From NCBI RefSeq assembly GCF_024399335.1, contig NZ_CP075339.1, positions 682,001-746,000 of the forward strand: a DNA stretch of 64,000 nt. The letters run 5' to 3'. Position numbers and translations under genes: made by a program. The notes under the pieces were generated by a model that was not told the DNA's origin, did no database searches, and saw only the letters and a program-made list of their open reading frames with translations. The DNA is from Leucobacter aridicollis (lineage in GTDB: Bacteria > Actinomycetota > Actinomycetes > Actinomycetales > Microbacteriaceae). Within the stretch, counting starts at the first letter, position 1; each line of letters starts with the position of its first letter. Positions 35,516 through 44,609 of the stretch are shown in pieces.

Positions 35516-36472
35516 TTACGTGGTTTCGGCGCCGAGCGCCTCAAGCGTGAATCGTGCGACATCAACTGCCATGCGCTCGAGCGCTTCGGCGGTCATCGCG
35601 GCCATGTGCGGGGTGAGCAGCAGGTTTGGCGCGCCAAACAGCGGCGAGGCAACGTCTGGCGGCTCGGGCGAGAAGACGTCGACTGCGGCACCCGCGAGTG
35701 TTCCGCCGGTGAGTGCGCGAGCAAGCGCATCCTCGTCGACAAGTCCGCCGCGGGCGGCATTGATAAGCACGGCGTTGGGTCGCAACATTCCGAACTCGCG
35801 TTCGCCGATGAGCGGGCCGCGGGCAGGATCGCCGGGAACGTGCAGGCTGAGCGCGTCGACAGTCGGAAGCAGCGAGGCGAGGTCGGCCACTGGGGTGATT
35901 CCGGCCCGCTCGAGCGCATCCGGGTCGGCGTAGGGATCGACCGCAGACACGCGCATCCCGAGCGCCAGCGCCCGCCGAGCGACGGACTGACCGATCGCAC
36001 CGGCGCCAACAAGCCCGAGATGGGCTCCTGAGAGCTCACGGCCAATCAGCCCAAGCCTGTCGACCTGGCCGGGGAGTGAGCCAGCTGCCGCGGTGAACTT
36101 GCCGCCGCGGAGCGCCGACTCCACTTCGCTGAATCGCTTGAAGAGGTGCATGAGCGCGGCGATCGTGTACTCGCCGACTGACTCGGTGTTGCTTCGTGGG
36201 GTATTCACGATGTGGATGCCGCGCTCGGCAGCGAGCGTGCCATCGATGTTGTCGATGCCAGCACCGTGACGGCCGATGACACGGAGACGCATGCCCTGAT
36301 TGAGGGTCGCGGCGGTGATCGGGGTGCTGCGAACGATGATCGCATCTGAGTCGGCGAGCGCCTCGGGCAGTCGCGGGTCGTCGGGGCCGGAGAGCTCCCG
36401 AACAGTCGCCGACTGTCTGAGGATCTCGACGCCGGCCGGATGGATTGATTCGAGCAGGGTGATGATTGGCAC
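35516..36472 (-). CDS. D-2-hydroxyacid dehydrogenase family protein (phosphoglycerate dehydrogenase-like)
   Basis: 318 residues of the D-isomer-specific 2-hydroxyacid dehydrogenase family. NAD-binding motif GLVGAGAIGQSVARRAL; Arg in INAARGGLVDEDALA; acidic residue in AAVDVFSPEPP; catalytic His in TPHMAAMT. GTG 36472 has GGAG upstream. Between dctM and an aldehyde dehydrogenase, it likely acts in the breakdown of the TRAP substrate rather than in serine synthesis; it lacks the ACT domain of SerA. Confidence 0.87.
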   Translation of the reverse strand: MPIITLLESIHPAGVEILRQSATVRELSGPDDPRLPEALADSDAIIVRSTPITAATLNQGMRLRVIGRHGAGIDNIDGTLAAERGIHIVNTPRSNTESVGEYTIAALMHLFKRFSEVESALRGGKFTAAAGSLPGQVDRLGLIGRELSGAHLGLVGAGAIGQSVARRALALGMRVSAVDPYADPDALERAGITPVADLASLLPTVDALSLHVPGDPARGPLIGEREFGMLRPNAVLINAARGGLVDEDALARALTGGTLAGAAVDVFSPEPPDVASPLFGAPNLLLTPHMAAMTAEALERMAVDVARFTLEALGAETT

Positions 36473-36485
36473 TGTGAGCTCCGGG

Positions 36486-37763
36486 TTAGAGAACGCTGGG
36501 AAGGAACGTGGTGACCGCTGGCACGTAGCTCACAAGCAGCAGCACGATGATGAGTGCGAGGAAGAACGGCATGAACGCCCGTGTGATCTCGCCGATCTTT
36601 GCGCCAGTGATTGCGCTCACGGTGAAGAGCGTGCTGCCGACGGGCGGGGTGATCGAGCCGATTGTGACGTTGAGCACAACCATCACGCCAAACTGCACGG
36701 GATCAATGCCGAGACCTACGGCGAGCGGCGCGAGCATCGGGGTCATGATGATCATGAGGCTCATCGCGTCGATGACGGCACCGAGCAGCAGCAGGATGAC
36801 GTTGACGAGCAGCAGGAACAGGATCGGGTTCTCGCCGACGACGCCGAGCAGGTCTCCGAGCTGCTGCGGAACGCGTTCGTAGGCAACGACGATGCTGAAT
36901 ACCGCCGCTGCGGCGATGATCAGCATGAGCATCGCGCTCGTGAGCGCGGCGTCCTTGAGCACCTTCGGGATGTCGCGCCACGTCATCTGCTTGTAGACGA
37001 ACATCGAGACGAGCAGCGCGTAGATGACCGCGACCGCGCTGAGCTCGGTCGGCGTGAACACGCCCATGCGCAGCCCGACGAGCAACAGCACGGGCATGAG
37101 CAGCGCAGAGAACGACGCGCGGAAGCCCTGCATGACCTCGCGAAATGACGCACGCGTATCGCGGGCGCGGGGGTGGTTGAGTCGTTCTGCGAGGATCCGC
37201 ACCGCAACGCTCAGTACGACGGCGATGAGCAGCGCGGGAAGCACGCCGCCCATGAAGAGCGCGCCGACTGAGACGTCGGCGAGGACGCCGTAGAGGATCA
37301 GACCGATTGAGGGCGGAAGGACCGGGGAGATCGAGCTTGAGGCCGCGGTGAGGGCTGACGCGTACGCGTTGCTGTAGCCCTCGCGCCGCATGATGGGCAC
37401 GAGCACCTTTGAGTCGATCGCGGCGTCTGCCTGCGCCGAACCGCTCATGCCGCCGATCATGAGGCTGTTGAGCACATTGACCTGCGCGAGTCCACCCTTG
37501 AAGTGGCCGACGAGCGTGCCTGCAAAGCTCATGAGGCGCTCGGCGAGGCCGCCGCCTGCCATGATGCTTCCGGCGAGGACGAAGAGGGGGACCGCAACGA
37601 GCGGGAAGGACTCGAGGCCGCTCGTGAGCCGTTGAACGACGAGTGACATTGCCCGGCCATCGACGAACACGTAGATGAGCGAGACGCTGAGCAGCGAGAG
37701 GTACACGGGCACGCGGAGCGCGAGCAGCGCGAGCAGTACGACAAAGAGTGCGAGAAGCAGCAT
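36486..37763 (-). CDS. dctM: TRAP transporter large permease
   Basis: 425-residue DctM with about 12 helices that catalyses sodium-driven uptake together with DctQ and DctP. VPLFVLAGSIMAGGGLAERLM and NVLNSLMIGGMSGSAQADAA are DctM signatures, and LLLLGAVIDAMSLMIIMTPMLAP is the second-half motif. Three bases after dctQ. The binding protein dctP is 4 kb away on the other strand (42092), in the same cluster. Confidence 0.94.
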   Translation of the reverse strand: MLLLALFVVLLALLALRVPVYLSLLSVSLIYVFVDGRAMSLVVQRLTSGLESFPLVAVPLFVLAGSIMAGGGLAERLMSFAGTLVGHFKGGLAQVNVLNSLMIGGMSGSAQADAAIDSKVLVPIMRREGYSNAYASALTAASSSISPVLPPSIGLILYGVLADVSVGALFMGGVLPALLIAVVLSVAVRILAERLNHPRARDTRASFREVMQGFRASFSALLMPVLLLVGLRMGVFTPTELSAVAVIYALLVSMFVYKQMTWRDIPKVLKDAALTSAMLMLIIAAAAVFSIVVAYERVPQQLGDLLGVVGENPILFLLLVNVILLLLGAVIDAMSLMIIMTPMLAPLAVGLGIDPVQFGVMVVLNVTIGSITPPVGSTLFTVSAITGAKIGEITRAFMPFFLALIIVLLLVSYVPAVTTFLPSVL

Positions 37764-37766
37764 GGA

Positions 37767-38369
37767 TCAGCCCTGCTTTCCGGTGAGCTCGTCGCTCACA
37801 ACGTTGACGAATCGCGTATCAAAGTCATCGAGTTCGACCTCTTCGATGGGAACGTTCACTCGCTCGTAGTCTGGGTTTCGGAGCCCGGAGATGGCGCGCA
37901 CGGCGTGCCCGCACGAGTGAATGACCATGAGTACCAGCCCGACGAGCGCGGCGACGGTGATGTACTTCTTCGAGAAGCCCAGGCCGGGCATGATGAGAAA
38001 GCGCGCCTTCTCAAGGTAGATGACTGTCGCGACGCAGATCGTGCCGAGCACTGCGAGGGTCACGAGTTCGACGAAGAGGTCGACAGCCGCGCGGCCACGG
38101 TGCCCGAGTTTGGTTGACAGGAAGTCGAGGCAGATGTGTGCGCCGCGGCGCGAGACCGCCGCTGAGCCGAGGTACACCATCCACACCATGCAGAACATGG
38201 AGAGCGGGCCTGCCCAGGCGAGTGGGTGGTTGAACACGTACCGCATGATGACATCGGCGGTGATCGCAACTGCCATGACGCCCATGAGGGCGGCCGGCAC
38301 CCACTCTTCTACGGTTGCGAGGGTGCCCCTGAGCCAGCGGGGCGCTGATCTTGCGGCTGGTGATTGCAC
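37767..38369 (-). CDS. dctQ: TRAP transporter small permease
   Basis: 200-residue DctQ with four helices. VMRYVFNHPLAWAGPLSMFCMVWMVYLGSAAVSRRGAHI is the family core. GTG 38369 follows AAAGGAG with 6 bases spacing, which decides the start over the open frame to 38399. The C-terminal tail is acidic. The upstream region holds two strong palindromes that likely bind the neighbouring AsnC regulator. Confidence 0.9.
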   Translation of the reverse strand: MQSPAARSAPRWLRGTLATVEEWVPAALMGVMAVAITADVIMRYVFNHPLAWAGPLSMFCMVWMVYLGSAAVSRRGAHICLDFLSTKLGHRGRAAVDLFVELVTLAVLGTICVATVIYLEKARFLIMPGLGFSKKYITVAALVGLVLMVIHSCGHAVRAISGLRNPDYERVNVPIEEVELDDFDTRFVNVVSDELTGKQG

Positions 38370-38433
38370 GGATGCTCCTTTGCACTCTGCACGTCGCACC
38401 TGTGCGACGCCGATACGTCAGGCATCCAGTCTA

Positions 38434-38448
38434 GTGATAAAAAATCAC
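38434..38448. promoter_or_regulatory. Lrp/AsnC-type palindrome
   Basis: GTGATAAAAAATCAC is a perfect GTGAT-N5-ATCAC dyad with an A tract centre, the form used by Lrp/AsnC regulators. It lies in the region between dctQ and the asnC-type gene. Confidence 0.75.
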
Positions 38449-38453
38449 TCATG

Positions 38454-38472
38454 TTGTGACTTTGCGTCACAA
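38454..38472. promoter_or_regulatory. second Lrp/AsnC-type palindrome
   Basis: TTGTGAC-TTTGC-GTCACAA: 7-bp perfect arms, 5-base spacer, 20 bases (two helical turns) from the first palindrome. Together they make a likely cooperative operator for dctQM. Confidence 0.75.
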
Positions 38473-38490
38473 TTTCACATTGCTATGCGC

Positions 38491-38961
38491 TTAGAGTGCT
38501 CCCCATCCAAAGCGATGAGTGCGAATTGAGTAGTACGGAAAAGTCTCGATTCGCAGTACGCCTGGCACGTTGCGCACCTGGTGGTTGATCGCCTCGAACA
38601 TCGCAGCCTGGTCTTCCGCGATAACCTCGGCGAGGATGTCGTACTGGCCGGCGGCGATGACCACGTACACGACGTTCTGGAGGTCATTCAGGGCCGCCGC
38701 GATCTCCTCGACGTCGCCCTGGGCGACGATGCCGACCATCGCCATGCTGCGGTAGCCGAGCTTGAGCGGGTCTGTGACTCCGACGATCTGGATGATGCCG
38801 CGCTCCTCGAGGCGCATGACGCGGCGTCTCGCGCCGCCCGCGGTGAGGCCGACGAGCTCGCCGAGCTCGGCGTAACCACACCGGCCATCTTTCTGGAGCG
38901 CCGACAGCAGCTTGCGGTCAATGTCATCAATGTCGTTGGGCTCGTGGTTTACGTCGATCAC
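38491..38961 (-). CDS. Lrp/AsnC-family regulator
   Basis: 156 residues. Helix-turn-helix region IDRKLLSALQKDGRCGYAELGELVGLTAG followed by GGARRRVMRLEERGII; RAM domain with VVYVVIAAGQYDILAEVIAEDQ. The start is GTG 38961. It sits in the middle of the TRAP/aminotransferase cluster, and GTGAT-type sites occur before dctQ, before the divergent fusion gene and before dctP, so it is the probable regulator of all three. Effector likely the amino compound being used. Confidence 0.9.
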   Translation of the reverse strand: MIDVNHEPNDIDDIDRKLLSALQKDGRCGYAELGELVGLTAGGARRRVMRLEERGIIQIVGVTDPLKLGYRSMAMVGIVAQGDVEEIAAALNDLQNVVYVVIAAGQYDILAEVIAEDQAAMFEAINHQVRNVPGVLRIETFPYYSIRTHRFGWGAL

Positions 38962-38977
38962 GCTCTATCGCCTTGCT

Positions 38978-39023
38978 GTGATGAAAAATGACTAATCTGG
39001 ACAATTTTGTGATGTAGGGTGAT
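38978..39023. promoter_or_regulatory. cluster of GTGAT sites upstream of fusion gene
   Basis: GTGATGAAAAATGAC (38978-38992) closely matches the perfect palindrome at 38434. GTGAT recurs at 39009 and 39019, 10 bases apart (one helical turn). The region is the 108-base divergent spacer between the AsnC gene and the kinase-aminotransferase fusion. Confidence 0.6.
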
Positions 39024-39069
39024 TTCTCAGAGGCATTGAGTGTTCCACGCGACATCGAATGGGGTTGTA

Positions 39070-41964
39070 ATGACTGAGAGTATCAGCCGGACTTGGCTTT
39101 TTGCGCGCCCAGTGGTGGCCGAAAGCGACGCAATGAAGGTGGCGAACGAGTGCTTCGGGGTGAGCGGCACGGCCGTCGAGGTCGGCAGCCAGCAAGACCG
39201 AAACTTCGCGATCAGGGGCGCCGGTGAGCGGAATATCCTGCTGAAGTTCGATAACGCTGCCACGACAGAAGCCGACCGCGAGTTCCAGGCACTCGTCGGG
39301 GGCGCGCTCGCCGCCGCTGGCGTCTCGACCCCGGCGCAGCTTGTGCCGATCCCTGGCGCGGGGATCGCACACGAGACCGTGTCTGAGGTCGGAGAAGCCG
39401 AGACCGTCGTCGCTCGGGCGTTCGAGTGGGTTGATGGGGCGCCTATCGCAGATGAGCCTGAGCTTCGCGGTTTCCGTGCCGAGCAGCTCGGCGAGCTCGC
39501 AGGCCGCTCGGTGTCAGGCCTGCGGGGGGTCGCGCATGCGGCGGCCGAGCGCGATATCCAGTGGGAGCTCGGTCGCGCACTTGATGTCGTCGAGCAGCTC
39601 GCCGACGCATTGCCCTTCGAGCGCCGCGAGCGCTGCCTCGCCGCCGCGCGCCGCGCTGCTGCCGCCGTGCGCGCCGCCCAGCACGCGCTGCCTCGCCAGG
39701 TGATCCACGGCGACATCACTGCCGATAACGTGCTCTGCGACGCTCGCGGCACGCTGTGGGTTGTCGACCTCGGGGACGCGGCGATGTCGTGGCGAGTCGC
39801 TGAGCTCGCGGTGACTGCCGCCGACGTTCTCGGGCGCACGGGCAGCATTGCGCACACCGGGCGAGTGGTTCGCGGCTTTCTTACTGCCGCCACGCTCACT
39901 GAGACAGAACTCTCGGTCGTGTGGCCGCTCATCGTGCTCCGCGGGGCGGTACTCGCGGTGAGCGGGTGGAGCCAGCTCGATGTTGACCCTGGAAACGAGT
40001 ACGCGCGTGAGCGGCTCGAGCACGAGTGGGAGGTATTCGAGCGTGCCTGCGCCATCGACGATGAGACAGCCTACGCGCAGCTGCGACTCGCTGCAGGCAT
40101 GCCGCATCGCCCTGACATCGAGTACGCGCCGCTCGCCGGGTCGCAGCCCCAGCTGCTTGATTTGGGGGTTGAGAGCGCCGAGCTTGATCGGGGCGCCTGG
40201 CTCGAGGCTGGAATCGAAGATCGTCTCGCGCAGCGCGCACTCGAAACGACGCAGGCTGTCGCGGCCCCGTTCGGGCAGGCGCGCCTGAGTCGCGTATCGC
40301 CCCGCGCAGACGTGCCCGCAGCGGCGCGGGCTCGCTGCATCGAGCTGTGGACCGCGCCGGGCGCGACGCTCGTCGCACCGTATGCTGGCGAGCTCACTGC
40401 CGACGGCGATGTGCTCGAGCTGAGCGACAGTGGCGTCGTGCTTCGCCTTGAGGGCGTGCGGGCGCTTGCGTCTGCTGGGAGCGTGCTTACCGGGGCGCCG
40501 ATCGCGGTTGCCGAGTCCGGGGCGCCCATCCGAGTGACCAGGCGATTCGCTGGCGTCGAGCCGGCCGACCCGTTCGTTGAGTTCGACGGCGAGTACGAGT
40601 GCGATGGGGCGAGTGATCCCTCGCTGCTCGTTGGTGTCGTGCCAGTACCCGATCCTGATATCGAGCTTCGAAGCGAACGAGCGCGCCGCGACCTGGCGAT
40701 GGGAGGGGCGAGCGAGCGCTACTATCTTGAGCCGCCGCGCATCGAGCGTGGCTGGGGCGCGCTGCTCATCGAGACTCGCGGTCGCGCCTACCTCGACATG
40801 GTGAATAACGTCACGGCTATTGGGCACTCCCATCCGGCGCTTGCAGATAGCGTGTCGCGACAGCTCAACCTGCTGAACACGAACTCGAGGTTTCTCTACG
40901 GCCTCTACGCAGATTTCACTTCCAGGCTGCTCGAGCACTCGCCAGATCCCGCACTCGACGTGGTGATCCCCGTGAGCTCTGGCTCCGAGGCGAATGACCT
41001 CGCGCTGCGCCTCGCCCAGGTCGCCACGCAACGCAAGGTCGTTGTGGCGGCGCGCGAGGGGTACCACGGGTGGACGATGGCGTCTGACGCTGTCAGCACG
41101 TCTGCGTTTGACAACCCCAACGCGGCGGGATCGCGGCCCGAATGGGTCGATATCGTGAGCGCCCCGAACTCCTACAGGGGCGAATACCGTGGCCCTGAGT
41201 CGGGTGAGCGGTACGTTGCGGAGCTGCGTGAGCGGCTCGCGGAGCTTGTTGCCGAGGGGCGGCCCCCGGCAGCGTTCATCTCGGAGCCCGTGCTTGGCAA
41301 CGCGGGCGGAGTGATTCCGCCCGCCGGCTACCTCGCTGGCGCGTATGACGCGATTCGCGCGGTTGGCGGCGTCGCAATCGCCGATGAGGTGCAGGTCGGG
41401 TACGGGAGGCTCGGTACGCACTTCTGGGGCTCCGAGCTCGCCGGGGCAGTGCCCGACATCATCACTGTCGCGAAGGCCGCAGGAAACGCTTTCCCGCTTG
41501 GCGCGGTCATCACGAAGCGGGAGATCGTCGACGCGTTGCGGGAGGAGGGGATGTTCTTCTCATCATCTGGGGGCGCACCGGCAAGCATGGCAGCCGGGCT
41601 TGCCGTGCTCGACGTCATCCGCGACGAGGGGCTCCAGGAAAATGCTCGGGTGATTGGGGAGCACCTCGTCGCCGAGCTTGCGCGCCTTGCCGACAGACAC
41701 TCGATGATCGGTGCGGTGCACGGGTCGGGGCTCTACCTCGGTGTCGAGTTGGTGCGAGACCGCGAGACCCGTGAGCCAGCGGTCGCTGAGACGCGCGAGG
41801 TATGCGAACTGCTGCTGCGCCACGGGGTCATCATGCAGGCGACGTCTGAGCGGCAGAACGTGTTGAAGGTGAAGCCGCCGATGACGCTCACTCGCGAGCA
41901 GGCTGACGTGTTCATTGCAGCGCTGGATCGTGTGCTCGAAGAAGTGAATTCGGAAGAGTTGTGA
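39070..41964 (+). CDS. trifunctional fusion: APH-type kinase, M23-like domain, class III aminotransferase
   Basis: Very large PLP protein of about 964 residues. An aminoglycoside-phosphotransferase fold occupies about 30-330 (VIHGDITADNVLCD and VVDLGDAAMSWR near residues 212-235 are the HGD...N and DxD-type sites). A beta-rich M23/biotinyl-like middle part follows (WTAPGATLVAPYAGELTADGD, about 430-520). The class III aminotransferase covers about 560-964 (ETRGRAYLDMVNNVTAIGHSHP, SSGSEANDLALRLA, IADEVQVGYGRLGTHFW, PLP Lys in TVAKAAGNAFP near 800). ATG 39070 is preferred to 39040. Such fusions are predicted to phosphorylate, then eliminate or transaminate, an amino alcohol; exact substrate unknown. 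Confidence 0.87.
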   Translation: MTESISRTWLFARPVVAESDAMKVANECFGVSGTAVEVGSQQDRNFAIRGAGERNILLKFDNAATTEADREFQALVGGALAAAGVSTPAQLVPIPGAGIAHETVSEVGEAETVVARAFEWVDGAPIADEPELRGFRAEQLGELAGRSVSGLRGVAHAAAERDIQWELGRALDVVEQLADALPFERRERCLAAARRAAAAVRAAQHALPRQVIHGDITADNVLCDARGTLWVVDLGDAAMSWRVAELAVTAADVLGRTGSIAHTGRVVRGFLTAATLTETELSVVWPLIVLRGAVLAVSGWSQLDVDPGNEYARERLEHEWEVFERACAIDDETAYAQLRLAAGMPHRPDIEYAPLAGSQPQLLDLGVESAELDRGAWLEAGIEDRLAQRALETTQAVAAPFGQARLSRVSPRADVPAAARARCIELWTAPGATLVAPYAGELTADGDVLELSDSGVVLRLEGVRALASAGSVLTGAPIAVAESGAPIRVTRRFAGVEPADPFVEFDGEYECDGASDPSLLVGVVPVPDPDIELRSERARRDLAMGGASERYYLEPPRIERGWGALLIETRGRAYLDMVNNVTAIGHSHPALADSVSRQLNLLNTNSRFLYGLYADFTSRLLEHSPDPALDVVIPVSSGSEANDLALRLAQVATQRKVVVAAREGYHGWTMASDAVSTSAFDNPNAAGSRPEWVDIVSAPNSYRGEYRGPESGERYVAELRERLAELVAEGRPPAAFISEPVLGNAGGVIPPAGYLAGAYDAIRAVGGVAIADEVQVGYGRLGTHFWGSELAGAVPDIITVAKAAGNAFPLGAVITKREIVDALREEGMFFSSSGGAPASMAAGLAVLDVIRDEGLQENARVIGEHLVAELARLADRHSMIGAVHGSGLYLGVELVRDRETREPAVAETREVCELLLRHGVIMQATSERQNVLKVKPPMTLTREQADVFIAALDRVLEEVNSEEL

Positions 41965-41975
41965 CGAATTGTGAT
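41961..41975. promoter_or_regulatory. direct GTGAY sites upstream of dctP
   Basis: TTGTGACGAATTGTGATGAATT places GTGAC (41961) and GTGAT (41971) 10 bases apart, as seen upstream of the fusion gene. They overlap the fusion gene's stop and lie 117-131 bases before dctP. A third GTGAT is at 42001-42005 (GGTGATTATG). Confidence 0.5.
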
Positions 41976-42091
41976 GAATTTACTTCAAAAAGTGTTGTAT
42001 GGTGATTATGTGCCCGATCGAAAAGATCTTTCGATGATGAAACTGAATTCTCGTGGCACGCATCTGTGAAGGCAGACCGGAGGTATCAAAG

Positions 42092-43105
42092 ATGATCAAA
42101 CGCAAAATTCTCGCGGCGAGCGTCGCCGCTGTTGTTGGGCTCGCACTCGCCGGTTGCTCGGCAGGTGGCGACGGTGGTGACTCAAGTGAGGCCGGGTCGA
42201 CGACGACAATTTCGGTGTCGCACGTCGAATCGTCGTCGAGCATCACCCACAAGACCCTTGAAGCTGTCGCAGACCGCGTGAAGGAGCGGTCGGGTGGCTC
42301 GCTCGAGCTCGAGATCTACCCAGACGGCCAGCTCGGTACGTCTGCGGACACGTTGCAGCAGTCTGCATCGGGCGAGCCCCTCATCGGGTACACCGATGCG
42401 GCCGAGCTCTCGGCGCTGGCGCCGAGCAGCAACCTCGACGTGCTCGCGGGGCCGTTCCTGTTCGAAAACACCGACCAGGCACAGACGTTCCACGAGTCAG
42501 ATGTGTTCGCGGAGATGAACGACGCGCTTGCCGAAGAGGGCGGGGTTCGCGTGCTCGCGCTGAACTACTTCCTCGGCACCCGCAACATTCTCGGCAAGGA
42601 CGCGTACCCAGAGCCCGCAGACCTCGGGGGCGTGAAGCTCCGAGTACCTCCGATCGATTCGTTCACCCGCACCACCGAGCTGCTCGGCGCCGTGCCGACG
42701 ACTGTCGACTACACGGAGGTCTACAGCGCGCTGCAGCAGGGCGTCGTCGACGCAGCAGAGAACGACATCAACTCGATGCTCGACCAGAAGTGGGGAGAGG
42801 CTGCGAACCAGCTCACCATGACCCACCACTTCCAGCTCTTCCTCGGCTTCGCGATCGGTACCGCAGCGTTCGACGCACTCACCGAAGAGCAGCAGCAGAT
42901 CCTCGTTGAGGAGTTCGCGCAGGGCGGGGTCGACTCGACAGCCGAGAACGCCTCGATCGAGAGCGACACGCTCCAGGCGCTCGAAGATGCGGGCGTGACA
43001 ATCACCGAAGCGAACCTCAAGGCATACCGCGAGACGACGAAGTCGTACTACGACGGCTACCCCGAGGGGCTGCTCGACAGCGTGCGCTCAGCCGCAGGCA
43101 TGTAA
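42092..43105 (+). CDS. dctP: TRAP transporter substrate-binding lipoprotein
   Basis: 337-residue DctP-type receptor. Signal peptide MIKRKILAASVAAVVGLALA with lipobox LAGCSAGG, so it is lipid-anchored as usual in Gram-positives. Family core: EIYPDGQLGTSADTLQQSASG, KLRVPPIDSFTRTTELLGAVP and YTEVYSALQQGVVDAAENDINSML, where the conserved Arg in LRVP binds a carboxylate. GGAGG precedes ATG 42092. It supplies DctQM, encoded 4 kb away. Confidence 0.94.
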   Translation: MIKRKILAASVAAVVGLALAGCSAGGDGGDSSEAGSTTTISVSHVESSSSITHKTLEAVADRVKERSGGSLELEIYPDGQLGTSADTLQQSASGEPLIGYTDAAELSALAPSSNLDVLAGPFLFENTDQAQTFHESDVFAEMNDALAEEGGVRVLALNYFLGTRNILGKDAYPEPADLGGVKLRVPPIDSFTRTTELLGAVPTTVDYTEVYSALQQGVVDAAENDINSMLDQKWGEAANQLTMTHHFQLFLGFAIGTAAFDALTEEQQQILVEEFAQGGVDSTAENASIESDTLQALEDAGVTITEANLKAYRETTKSYYDGYPEGLLDSVRSAAGM

Positions 43106-43112
43106 TTGGTCG

Positions 43113-43139
43113 GGTTTGGCGGGCAGTGCCCGCCAAACC
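43113..43139 (+). terminator. intercistronic hairpin after dctP
   Basis: 12-bp perfect stem (GGTTTGGCGGGC at 43113-43124 with 43128-43139) and a 3-base AGT loop, 7 bases after the dctP stop. No T tract follows, so transcript stabilisation or partial termination is likely, as for the similar hairpin after the other binding-protein gene. Confidence 0.7.
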
Positions 43140-43193
43140 TGCCTTCGCGGTGCCCGAATCCGAGATTCGCACCGAACAGAAAGCAGGATTTTG

Positions 43194-44591
43194 ATGAGGG
43201 TCACCGCCGAGATCAATGGTGAAGTGTCGTACTGGTTTTCGCAGGTCGCAACCAGGCCCGCGAGAGCTCCACTCGATCGCGACCTCACCGTCGACGTCGC
43301 ACTCGTCGGCGCGGGATACACGAACCTCTGGATCGCCTACTACCTGAAGCAGGCTCGGCCGGATCTCGAGATCGCGATCCTCGAGCGTGAGGTCGCAGGG
43401 TTTGGGGCGTCGAGCCGCAACGGCGGCTGGATCTCGTACGGGCTCCCCGGGCAGCACAGCCGCTACGCGAAGGCGCACGGAGTGCAGGCGGTTCGAGACT
43501 TTCAGCGCGAGCTGTTCGCGACGATCGGTGAGATCGTCGACGTCGCCGCGCGAGAGGGCATCGAGGCCGACATTGCCCACGAGGGTGAAGTCGCAATCGC
43601 GCGAAACCCCGCCCAGCTCGCGCGGCTGCGCGAGGAGTACGAGGGCGGCTCGCAGTGGGGGTTTGGCCCCGGCGACCTTGTCATGCTCGACCGTGACGGC
43701 GCGAACGAGCACGCGAGGCTCTCGAACGCCGTTGGTGGCCTCTGGTCCCCGCACTGCGCTCGCGTGCAACCGGCGCTGCTCGCCTCGGGCCTCGCCGACA
43801 CCGTCGAGCGGATGGGCGTGCGCATCTACGAGCACACCGCAGTCTCCGAGATCGTGCCGCACACGGCACTCACCGAACGCGGCAACAGGGTATCCGCCGA
43901 GTTCGTTGTGCGCGGCACCGAGGGCTACACCAACTCGTTGAAGGGCCACTCGCGTGACTGGCTTCCGAAGCTGTCGAGCATGCTCGTGACCGAGCCGCTC
44001 ACTCCCGAGCAGCATCGCGAGATCGGCTGGGACACGAACGTGATGGTTCGAGACGCGGGCCACTTTTTCAGCTACATTCACCGCACCGCAGACGACAGGA
44101 TCGCGCTCGGCGGGCCGGGCGTTCCCTACCTGTGGGGCTCTGGCTGGGACGACAGGGGGAGCACGCTGCCAGCCTCTGAGCAGGCGCTCGTCCGTGCACT
44201 GCACACGCTCTTCCCGATGCTCAAAGACCACCCGATCGCGCACACCTGGACCGGGATTCTCGGGATCCCGCGGAACTGGTCGGCCACGGTCACGCTCGAC
44301 CGCGCCAGCGGGATGGCTGTCGCTGGCGGCTATGTCGGTGACGGGGTGACAAGCACGAACCTTGCGGGGCGCACAATGCGCGACCTGATTCTGGGGGATG
44401 ACACGCAGCTCACCCGTATGCCCTGGGTCGGCGGGCAGATTCGCAAGTGGGAGCCCGAGCCGCTGCGCTGGATTGCGCTTCGCGGCATGTACGGGGTGTA
44501 CAACCTCGCTGACAGGCTTGAGGATCGGTCGGGGAGCCCGAAGACGTCGATTCTCGCGCGTGCCGCAAACGTCATCGCCGGCCGGAGCTGA
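43194..44591 (+). CDS. FAD-dependent amine/amino-acid oxidase (DadA/PuuB-like)
   Basis: 465 residues of the DAO superfamily. The FAD-binding motif VALVGAGYTNLWIAYYL lies near residues 35-50; EREVAGFGASSRNGGWISYGLPG is typical of gamma-glutamylputrescine oxidase (PuuB/OrdL) relatives. C-terminal GGYVGDGVTSTNLAGRTMRDL is the second FAD contact. AGGA precedes ATG 43194. Placed with a TRAP importer and an aminotransferase, it probably oxidises an amine or secondary amino acid to an aldehyde or keto acid. An aldehyde dehydrogenase is in the same cluster. Confidence 0.87.
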   Translation: MRVTAEINGEVSYWFSQVATRPARAPLDRDLTVDVALVGAGYTNLWIAYYLKQARPDLEIAILEREVAGFGASSRNGGWISYGLPGQHSRYAKAHGVQAVRDFQRELFATIGEIVDVAAREGIEADIAHEGEVAIARNPAQLARLREEYEGGSQWGFGPGDLVMLDRDGANEHARLSNAVGGLWSPHCARVQPALLASGLADTVERMGVRIYEHTAVSEIVPHTALTERGNRVSAEFVVRGTEGYTNSLKGHSRDWLPKLSSMLVTEPLTPEQHREIGWDTNVMVRDAGHFFSYIHRTADDRIALGGPGVPYLWGSGWDDRGSTLPASEQALVRALHTLFPMLKDHPIAHTWTGILGIPRNWSATVTLDRASGMAVAGGYVGDGVTSTNLAGRTMRDLILGDDTQLTRMPWVGGQIRKWEPEPLRWIALRGMYGVYNLADRLEDRSGSPKTSILARAANVIAGRS

Positions 44592-44609
44592 CTGGGCGAG
44601 GATTGCATC

